A DNA stretch of 21,642 nt, from NCBI GenBank assembly GCA_003558145.1, contig PWMP01000029.1, positions 1 through 21,642 on the forward strand, given 5' to 3'. Within the stretch, counting starts at the first letter, position 1; each line of letters opens with the position of its first letter. The notes below the pieces were generated by a model, which saw only the letters and a program-made list of their open reading frames with translations, did not search any database and was not told where the DNA came from. This document shows positions 16,698 to 21,642 of this stretch, in pieces. A program made the translations under genes and the position numbers. The stretch comes from Elusimicrobiota bacterium (GTDB lineage Bacteria > CG03 > SLGR01 > PWQF01).

Positions 16698-17902
16698 GCT
16701 TTTTAAAAATAGCGCTGTGGGGGCTGATTCTTATGCTGACGCAGCTGACGCAGCTGACGCCAGCTGTGGCGGAAGACGGGCACTACTCCCGGGCGGTAAA
16801 TTTCTATCTTGACGGACAGATGCCCCAGGCGCTTGAAGCTCTTGAAGCCGCTTACGGGCAGGATCCCTCCGACAGAAGGGTAAGGGGGCTTTTAAGTGAA
16901 GTGCTGGTGATAAAATCCGGAAGGCGCTTTGAACAGGGAGACATTGCCGGCGCTTTTGAGCATATAAAACGTGCCAGGGAGATATCCCCGAAAGACGAAA
17001 AAATAGAAAGCGTATTCTATATGCTTGACGAAAAACTGAATCCGGATAAATACCGGGTCAGCGTATCGGGTGCCGATGAGGACGTTTTTGGCGAAATCAA
17101 GAGAGAAACAGAAGAAAAAAGACAGGAGAGGGTCAGAATAATACATAGCCCCCCCCAGCAGCTGACTGTAAGGGAAAGGGAGCTGCTGCGCCCGATTCTT
17201 GTAGGCGCCGCCGAGCAGACGGGATGGTCGCCGGGTTACTATATTGCGGTCGGTACGGCATTTCTTCTGGCAGTGCTTTTTATAACCGGGAGCTGGATAA
17301 AACGTGTGAGCGCAGTTAACGCGGAAGTTATAGAAAAAATAATGGAAAAGTCCGAAAGCCGCGCCGGTCAGCTGGAAGCCGAGCTCAAACGTCTCAGGGA
17401 AAGAGAGGAGAACAGCGGGAAAAGGCAAGCCGAGGAAAAGAAAAGGCTGGAGAGAGAAGAAAAGCTTAAAGAAGAAAGAATAAAAGCGCAGTACCACAAG
17501 CTTCTCGCGCAAGCCCGGTCTTCCGGAGGCAGCCCCCGTAAGGTAGCCGAACCCCAGCTCAGCGAAAGTAAAAGACAGGAGAAGCACCGGCGGGAGCTTA
17601 TAAAAGCGTTTGAGCAACTGAAAAAGAAAAATACCCGGTCAGCGGTAAATCTCTTGAAGAGCATGTCCAGGAATGAAAATCCCTGGGTGCGTCTCTGGTG
17701 TGCTCAACTGGCCGCTATGCTGGATGCCGAAAACGCCAGGCAGTCTCTTCTCGGGCTCATTGATGACAGGGAATATGGGGTCAAGAAAGAAGCTATCAGG
17801 ACTTTGCGGGGATTTTTGGATGATAAAAGTACCACTATTAAAGAAAAACGACTTATACGGGAAATAATTGACGGACAGAGGTCAGACGGATGGGTGGTAT
17901 GA
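16694..17902 (+). CDS. Trans-envelope TPR, coiled-coil and HEAT-like protein
   Basis: 402 residues of no named family. A signal peptide or signal anchor (1-26, ending TPAVA) is followed by a TPR-like helical region (about 28-120), a linker, a membrane span (about 182-201, YYIAVGTAFLLAVLFITGSW), a long charged coiled coil (about 207-275) and a C-terminal HEAT-like region (about 300-375, NPWVRLWCAQLAAML and GVKKEAIRTLRGFL). The likely topology is TPRs in the periplasm and coiled coil plus HEAT in the cytoplasm. The ATG overlaps the TGA of the PorV-like gene, so the two are made together. It could bridge the outer-membrane barrel to cytoplasmic partners such as the receivers encoded alongside. 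That role is inference. Confidence 0.8.
   Translation: MSFLKIALWGLILMLTQLTQLTPAVAEDGHYSRAVNFYLDGQMPQALEALEAAYGQDPSDRRVRGLLSEVLVIKSGRRFEQGDIAGAFEHIKRAREISPKDEKIESVFYMLDEKLNPDKYRVSVSGADEDVFGEIKRETEEKRQERVRIIHSPPQQLTVRERELLRPILVGAAEQTGWSPGYYIAVGTAFLLAVLFITGSWIKRVSAVNAEVIEKIMEKSESRAGQLEAELKRLREREENSGKRQAEEKKRLEREEKLKEERIKAQYHKLLAQARSSGGSPRKVAEPQLSESKRQEKHRRELIKAFEQLKKKNTRSAVNLLKSMSRNENPWVRLWCAQLAAMLDAENARQSLLGLIDDREYGVKKEAIRTLRGFLDDKSTTIKEKRLIREIIDGQRSDGWVV
16735..16761 (+). repeat. Three tandem 9-bp units in a signal-peptide coding region
   Basis: GCTGACGCA is repeated at 16735, 16744 and, with one change at the end, 16753. It encodes the LTQLTQLT stretch of the signal peptide of the TPR/HEAT protein. 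Slippage would add or remove three residues without changing the frame. Confidence 0.8.
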
Positions 17903-17962
17903 TTTCGCTTTCAGCAAAGTTTTCTGCCACCGGGAATACAACCTTTATGGGAGAAATAAAAT

Positions 17963-18637
17963 ATGTTTAAACTGAACTTAAAAAATGAGCTTAAGGTTTT
18001 TTTTCTGCTGCTTTTTGCCGTACCCGTTATAAATATACTGCTTTTCCAAGGCGCAACATCAATGCTGTCCGCCACTATTATTATCTTAAGCCTTTTACTG
18101 TTTCTTGTAATAGCTCTTGTGAACCTTGAAAGGATAACCGCAGGAATGAAGGAGTTTGAGAGAGTCGCGGTACAGGAAGAAAAGAAATATACAAATATTA
18201 CTGATTCGGTTGTAAACGAAATAGCTGCGGAGAGCAAAACAATAATTTCCGCTATTGAATCTCTAAACCTTCCGCCTGAAAGAAAAAAGGATGTAAAAAA
18301 CGCGGGAGAAAAGCTTGCGGTGCTGATAAATGAAATTGAAGAAATTTCAGCTGTCAGATTCAACGAACTTATGGTTGACCATCCTTCCCGGCTAGTCCGG
18401 GAAGGCGGCAAAGAATTGGAGCTCACTCCCCATGAATTTGAACTTTTATGGGTGTTTATGAACAAAAAAGAGCGCGTGCTCTCAAGAGAGTTTCTCCTTA
18501 GCCGGGTGTGGGGCTATGATTATTACGGCTCGACAAGATCGGTTGATATGGCTATAGCCAGGCTCAGAAAAAAATTGGGCCCCTGTGGATCATATATAAA
18601 AACAGTAATTGGATTCGGATACAAATTCACCGAATAA
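17963..18637 (+). CDS. Membrane-anchored OmpR/PhoB-type winged-helix regulator with a DHp-like segment and no receiver
   Basis: 224 residues. Two membrane helices at the N-terminus (about 10-28 and 36-56) are followed by a helical segment (about 78-135). In layout that segment resembles a histidine-kinase DHp domain (SVVNEIAAESKTIISAIESL, then LPPERKKDVKN and VLINEIEEISAVRFNEL), but it has no phosphoacceptor histidine. Residues 137-222 are a clear OmpR-type winged helix: ELELTPHEFELLWVF, SREFLLSRVWGYDYYGS, TRSVDMAIARLRKKLG and YIKTVIGFGYKF. There is no receiver and no ATPase domain. Membrane-bound winged-helix regulators such as ToxR and CadC carry the DNA-binding domain at the N-terminus; here the order is reversed. 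GGAG lies 11 bases before the ATG. It is 60 bases after the export string. A matching repeat array lies at 18684-18723. Confidence 0.85.
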   Translation: MFKLNLKNELKVFFLLLFAVPVINILLFQGATSMLSATIIILSLLLFLVIALVNLERITAGMKEFERVAVQEEKKYTNITDSVVNEIAAESKTIISAIESLNLPPERKKDVKNAGEKLAVLINEIEEISAVRFNELMVDHPSRLVREGGKELELTPHEFELLWVFMNKKERVLSREFLLSRVWGYDYYGSTRSVDMAIARLRKKLGPCGSYIKTVIGFGYKFTE

Positions 18638-18683
18638 ATAATTTCCTCCTTACATAATTAGGACTCTGCAGCCAAAGATATCT

Positions 18684-18723
18684 CTGTTACAAAAGCGTTA
18701 CAGTAATGTTTCCTTTCTGTTAA
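18684..18723 (+). promoter_or_regulatory. Four 11-bp-phased direct repeats, candidate winged-helix (PhoB-box-like) operator
   Basis: CTGTTAC (18684), GCGTTAC (18695), ATGTTTC (18706) and CTGTTAA (18717) occur at exact 11-bp steps with 4-bp spacers. GTT is invariant. PhoB/OmpR-family winged helices bind head-to-tail 7-bp repeats with this period. The last repeat ends ten bases before a TATAAT, replacing a -35, as in activator-dependent pho promoters. Confidence 0.6.
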
Positions 18724-18733
18724 ACCCATACAT

Positions 18734-18739
18734 TATAAT
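18734..18739 (+). promoter_or_regulatory. -10 element of an apparently activator-dependent promoter
   Basis: A perfect TATAAT with no recognisable -35 at 16-18 bases upstream. That position holds the last of the phased repeats. Transcription would start near 18746, about 40 bases before the response regulator ATG. Confidence 0.55.
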
Positions 18740-18785
18740 ATAAGTAGAAAGACATAGCGTATATGTAAAAAAAAGCGTAAGAAAA

Positions 18786-19157
18786 ATGAGTTTTACAAAA
18801 AAAAGAATACTTATAGTTGAAGATGAAAAAAATCTGAGAGATGCCTATTTCAGGATTCTGAAAAAGAACCCCGAATATGAAATAGATTTGGCCGTTTCCG
18901 CGGAGGACACCCTGCGTCTTTTTAATGTCGCAAGCTATGATCTTGTGATTACGGATATAGAACTGCCCGCAATGGATGGTATTGAAATGCTGGGCGAAAT
19001 AAAAAAAAGAAACCGGGGCATAAAAGTAATAGTTGTTTCAGGTTCCGGAGTTTACCTGGAAAGAGCAATAAAAAAAGGAGCCTCGGATTTCATTGAAAAA
19101 CCTGTTGACATCAACACACTGAGAGATGCTGTCGAAAAACATATAACAGCAAGCTGA
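18786..19157 (+). CDS. Single-domain response regulator
   Basis: 123 residues, a receiver only: E12/D13 acidic pocket, phosphoacceptor D57 (YDLVITDIELPAMDG), S85 in place of the usual Thr (VVVSG), and K105 (FIEKPVD). It has no output domain. The ribosome binding site is weak (AAGA). It has its own promoter with the phased repeats, so it is a likely target of the winged-helix protein encoded just upstream. Partner kinase and output are unknown. Confidence 0.92.
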   Translation: MSFTKKRILIVEDEKNLRDAYFRILKKNPEYEIDLAVSAEDTLRLFNVASYDLVITDIELPAMDGIEMLGEIKKRNRGIKVIVVSGSGVYLERAIKKGASDFIEKPVDINTLRDAVEKHITAS

Positions 19158-19200
19158 AAGGCTGTTGTCCATTACTGAATTCATTCACTTATCCGCTTTT

Positions 19201-19220
19201 CGGGGAGTTGCCCGCTTTTT
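19201..19220 (+). terminator. Possible weak intrinsic terminator
   Basis: CGGG-GAGTTG-CCCG (19201-19214) forms a short GC stem and is followed by CTTTTT. It sits between the response regulator stop and the V-ATPase promoter, where a terminator is expected. The stem is only four pairs, so the call is tentative. Confidence 0.35.
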
Positions 19221-19221
19221 C

Positions 19222-19248
19222 TTGACTTTATAGTCAATATGTTATAAT
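19222..19248 (+). promoter_or_regulatory. Promoter of the V-type ATPase operon with a dyad over the -35
   Basis: TTGACT (19222-19227) and a perfect TATAAT (19243-19248) are 15 bases apart, slightly short. The -35 is the left arm of the inverted repeat TTGACTTTATAGTCAA (19222-19237), so a dimeric regulator could cover it. The transcription start would be near 19255. Confidence 0.6.
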
Positions 19249-19263
19249 ATTTAAAACTGAAAA

Positions 19264-19581
19264 ATGATAGAAAAAACTATAGAAAAAATTATTAATACCG
19301 AACGCAAAGCTTTGTCGGAAATTGATAAAACCCGTGCCCGGGCCAGAAGGGAGCTTAATGAATTCATTGCTTCGCTTGATAAAAAATGGGAAGAAATCAA
19401 AAAAGACACCGGCAAAGAAAAGGACGATATAATAAAGCGCAGTCGCGATGAGGCTGAAAAAGAAATAGAAAAAATAAAAGCTGCCGCGGAAAAAAAACTC
19501 TCATCCATAGAATCCTCTTCCGAAAAAAGCCTGGAAGTCGCCAGCGAAATTGTTGATATTTTTCTGAAAGGCGAAGTCTGA
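19264..19581 (+). CDS. V-type ATPase subunit G/H (AhaH-like peripheral stalk protein)
   Basis: 105 residues, almost wholly charged coiled coil with Lys/Glu/Arg-rich heptads and no hydrophobic segment, ending SLEVASEIVDIFLKGEV. Length, composition and position directly before subunit I match the archaeal-type AhaH/subunit G, which pairs with subunit E in the peripheral stalk. The ATG is only about nine bases after the predicted transcription start and no Shine-Dalgarno is visible, so the mRNA is nearly leaderless. No later Met would give a better start. The call rests mainly on context. Confidence 0.75.
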   Translation: MIEKTIEKIINTERKALSEIDKTRARARRELNEFIASLDKKWEEIKKDTGKEKDDIIKRSRDEAEKEIEKIKAAAEKKLSSIESSSEKSLEVASEIVDIFLKGEV

Positions 19582-19582
19582 T

Positions 19583-21502
19583 TTGGCTATAAGCGATGTA
19601 CTGAAGGTCCACATAGCCTGCCCTTCCGGGCTTAACGGAAAAGTATTTGAAGCCCTGCAGAAATGGGGCCGGCTGGAAATCTTCAGCAAAAAAGAAGTCT
19701 TGCCGGATGATTCCGGAAATTTAAAACATACTATCCTTGAGCTTGAGTTTATCAATGACTACCTGAAAAACTACGGGCAGAAAGCTTCCCCCTGGAAAAG
19801 GCTGCAGGAAGGCCTTCCCCGGGTTGACAGCAGGCATCTGAAAAAAATTAAAAACAGCACGGATATCCATAATGACTACAGGCATATAAGAAATTCCCAA
19901 AAGCAGCTCCGGCTGCTGCACGACCGCCTGGAAGATTCAAAACACCGCCTTAATCTTCTGCAGCGGATAAAATCACTGAAGCTGAAGGGAAAGACGCTCA
20001 CTACAGTTAAAAGCAAGACCCTGGTAATAAGCGCTTCACATCAGGACGTCCAGGCCATAAAACAGTCCGGCCTGATAATATCCCGGGAAATATCCGAGGG
20101 CCCCCCGGCAATACTTGCTCTTACCTTTTTAAAGGAAGATGAAAGGAAAGTTTCGGCGGAACTGGAGAAGTTAAGCCTTCATATATTTGATATTCCTGAG
20201 GATAAAACTCCCCTGCAGGAAATACACGGAATTGAAAAAACCATTAAATCCTCGGAGCGTGAAATCGATGACATACACAGGGAGATTAAAAGCAATTATT
20301 ATAAAAAAGCCTTTGATTATATTGTCCTGCTGGATTATTACGAAAACCTTCTTGCCAGGGAAACAGAGTATAACAAGGCGCTTTCCACCAGCTATACGCG
20401 CATTATTTCCGCCTGGTGCCCGGCAGTTTTTAAAAAAGAGCTCATTCAGCTTATAGAAAGCCTGGACTCCGGATGCCATATCGAGTTTGAAAAACCCTCT
20501 GCCGATGAAAGCCCTCCGGTTCTTCTTAGAAACGGGGCGTTTTCGGAATCTTTTGAGGTTGTTACGGATTTGTACGGCACACCCAGTTATAACTGGGTTG
20601 ACCCCACTCCCCATTTAAGTTTCTTTTTTGCTTTTTTCTTCGGCCTTTGCCTGGGGGACGCCGGATACGGACTGATACTGGTCGGGCTTGCAGTGTGGGC
20701 CCTGAAATCGCTGAAGATATCACAAGCGGCTAAAAAATTTATGAAACTTATGCTTTTCAGCGGAATAGCGGCAGTCGTTGCCGGAATATTGAGCGGCGGA
20801 TGGTTCGGCGACGCCCTGGACGGGGTGGCAGCGGTGGAAAAACTTAGAGTAATAAACCTGATGGAAAGGCCGGAGTATTTCCTTTATTTTTCCATAGGGC
20901 TTGGATTCATACAGGTGCTTTACGGCCAGTTTATTTCGGCGATGGAGAAAATAAAAAGGGGCCGCGTAAAAGAAAGTTTATACGAGGACTTTTCAAAAAT
21001 GCTTTTTGTAATCGGAGTTTCCTTTTTTATGGTTAACTCTATTGCCGTTGACAATGCTTTTCTGGGCAGAAGTTCGGCTTATATGGGCGGCGCCGGCTTG
21101 CTGGGAATAATTTTTTTAAGCGGCCACAGCGCAAAAAATATTTTTCTTCGGCCGCTGAAGGGATTGGGCAACCTTTACGGCATGACGGACTATTTCAAAG
21201 ATATGGTTTCATACTCGCGTATTTTTGCTCTTGGTATGGCAACGGCTATACTGGGGATGGCAATAAATGAGATATCCAAGCAGCTTCCGGCAATGGTCGG
21301 AATTATAGGCTACATAGTAATACCTTTTGTTCTTATAATAGGGCATCTGGTAATAAACCTTCTTATGAGCTGCCTGAGCGGATATGTTCATACGTCAAGG
21401 CTTCAGTATGTGGAATTCTTCACAAGGTTTTTTGAGGGAGGGGGAAAAAGATTTACCCCGTTCAGGACTGTTGAAAAAAGAGTTAATTTTGCCGGCAAAT
21501 AA
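19583..21502 (+). CDS. ntpI: V-type ATP synthase subunit I (a-subunit)
   Basis: 639 residues, the normal length. The membrane a-subunit carries the ion half-channels of the V-type ATPase. An N-terminal cytoplasmic coiled-coil half (1 to about 320) is followed by a membrane half with about seven helices. Family motifs: FFFAFFFGLCLGDAGYGLIL (around 358), the essential arginine R546 in SYSRIFALGMA, and the C-terminal segment VHTSRLQYVEFFTRFFEGGG. The start is TTG at 19583, one base after the TGA of the previous gene; no ATG or GTG is in frame nearby, and the ribosome binding site is weak. Whether it pumps protons or sodium cannot be told without the rest of subunit K. Confidence 0.95.
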   Translation: MAISDVLKVHIACPSGLNGKVFEALQKWGRLEIFSKKEVLPDDSGNLKHTILELEFINDYLKNYGQKASPWKRLQEGLPRVDSRHLKKIKNSTDIHNDYRHIRNSQKQLRLLHDRLEDSKHRLNLLQRIKSLKLKGKTLTTVKSKTLVISASHQDVQAIKQSGLIISREISEGPPAILALTFLKEDERKVSAELEKLSLHIFDIPEDKTPLQEIHGIEKTIKSSEREIDDIHREIKSNYYKKAFDYIVLLDYYENLLARETEYNKALSTSYTRIISAWCPAVFKKELIQLIESLDSGCHIEFEKPSADESPPVLLRNGAFSESFEVVTDLYGTPSYNWVDPTPHLSFFFAFFFGLCLGDAGYGLILVGLAVWALKSLKISQAAKKFMKLMLFSGIAAVVAGILSGGWFGDALDGVAAVEKLRVINLMERPEYFLYFSIGLGFIQVLYGQFISAMEKIKRGRVKESLYEDFSKMLFVIGVSFFMVNSIAVDNAFLGRSSAYMGGAGLLGIIFLSGHSAKNIFLRPLKGLGNLYGMTDYFKDMVSYSRIFALGMATAILGMAINEISKQLPAMVGIIGYIVIPFVLIIGHLVINLLMSCLSGYVHTSRLQYVEFFTRFFEGGGKRFTPFRTVEKRVNFAGK

Positions 21503-21517
21503 TAAACGGAGGTACAA

Positions 21518-21642
21518 ATGGAAAGTATAGTTCTTGCTATTGAAGGCCTGGACGGCCTGACGCTCTCGGTTATGGCGGCGGCCGTTGCCATGGTTTTCGC
21601 GGGTATAGGTTCGGCCGTGGGCATAGGGTACACGGGGCAGGC
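21518..21642 (+). CDS. ntpK: V-type ATP synthase subunit K (c-ring proteolipid), partial
   Basis: ATG 21518 with a strong GGAGG (21508-21512), running off the window after 41 codons. The first hydrophobic hairpin helix and the glycine motif GIGSAVGIGYTGQA are typical of the proteolipid that forms the rotor ring. The ion-binding Glu and the Na+/H+ ligand set lie beyond the window. Order G/H-I-K matches archaeal-type operons, so E, C, F, A, B and D are expected next. Confidence 0.9.
   Translation, partial: MESIVLAIEGLDGLTLSVMAAAVAMVFAGIGSAVGIGYTGQ

Noticed and set aside
16892..17617. 241-codon minus-strand open frame
   Set aside because: Antisense to the coiled-coil region of the TPR/HEAT gene, whose sense frame has clear domain structure and overlapping neighbours.
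19145..19166. AACAGC/GCTGTT inverted repeat as a terminator
   Set aside because: Ten-base loop, six-pair stem and no T-run after it.

Overview
The window looks like chromosomal DNA from a Gram-negative-type (diderm) bacterium of an uncultured candidate phylum. Evidence for an outer membrane is an LpxH-like lipid A enzyme, a PorV/UPF0164-type barrel and a secreted protein with a YPNPF/FlgD-like C-terminal domain. A bacterial V-type ATPase operon, Gln-rich PAS/GAF kinases and coding-dense, overlapping genes fit lineages such as Omnitrophota, Elusimicrobiota or Goldbacteria. That placement is inference, because no rRNA is present.

Layout. 105-2991 (+): ParB, a six-helix membrane protein overlapping it, and a very acidic single-span membrane protein. 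3039-3758 (+): LpxH-like hydrolase with a TTG start. 3755-4951 (-): nucleoside diphosphate kinase followed directly by a DUF47/PhoU-like protein. A divergent promoter region (4952-5152) separates these from a signalling block. 5153-8400 (+): CheD, then a PAS/GAF histidine kinase split by an in-frame TAG, then a decayed response regulator. 8627-17902 (+): six genes, each overlapping the next by 1 to 11 nt: receiver-GAF-histidine kinase, HTH-receiver protein, a 1354-residue Kelch/fibronectin secreted protein, a single-domain receiver, a PorV-like barrel fused to TPRs, and a trans-envelope TPR/coiled-coil/HEAT protein. 17963-19157 (+): a membrane-anchored OmpR-type winged-helix protein without a receiver, then a single-domain response regulator behind a promoter carrying four 11-bp-phased repeats. 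19264-window end (+): start of a V-type ATPase operon (subunits G/H, I, K) with a strong promoter and an almost absent leader.

Most interesting points. (1) CheD, a glutamine deamidase for chemoreceptors, overlaps by ATGA a kinase that carries seven QQLxA(S/T) heptads resembling the Glx-Glx-x-x-Ala-Ser/Thr sites of chemoreceptors, so the kinase is a candidate non-chemotactic CheD substrate. (2) The same kinase is interrupted by a single in-frame TAG, and a frameshifted receiver remnant follows. (3) A winged-helix regulator has two N-terminal membrane helices and a histidine-less DHp-like segment, and a PhoB-box-like array lies just downstream of it. (4) A PorV-like barrel, a putative C-terminally sorted cargo, receivers and a trans-envelope TPR protein share one overlapping gene string, suggesting a dedicated, signal-controlled surface export unit. 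These functional proposals are inference from sequence and context.
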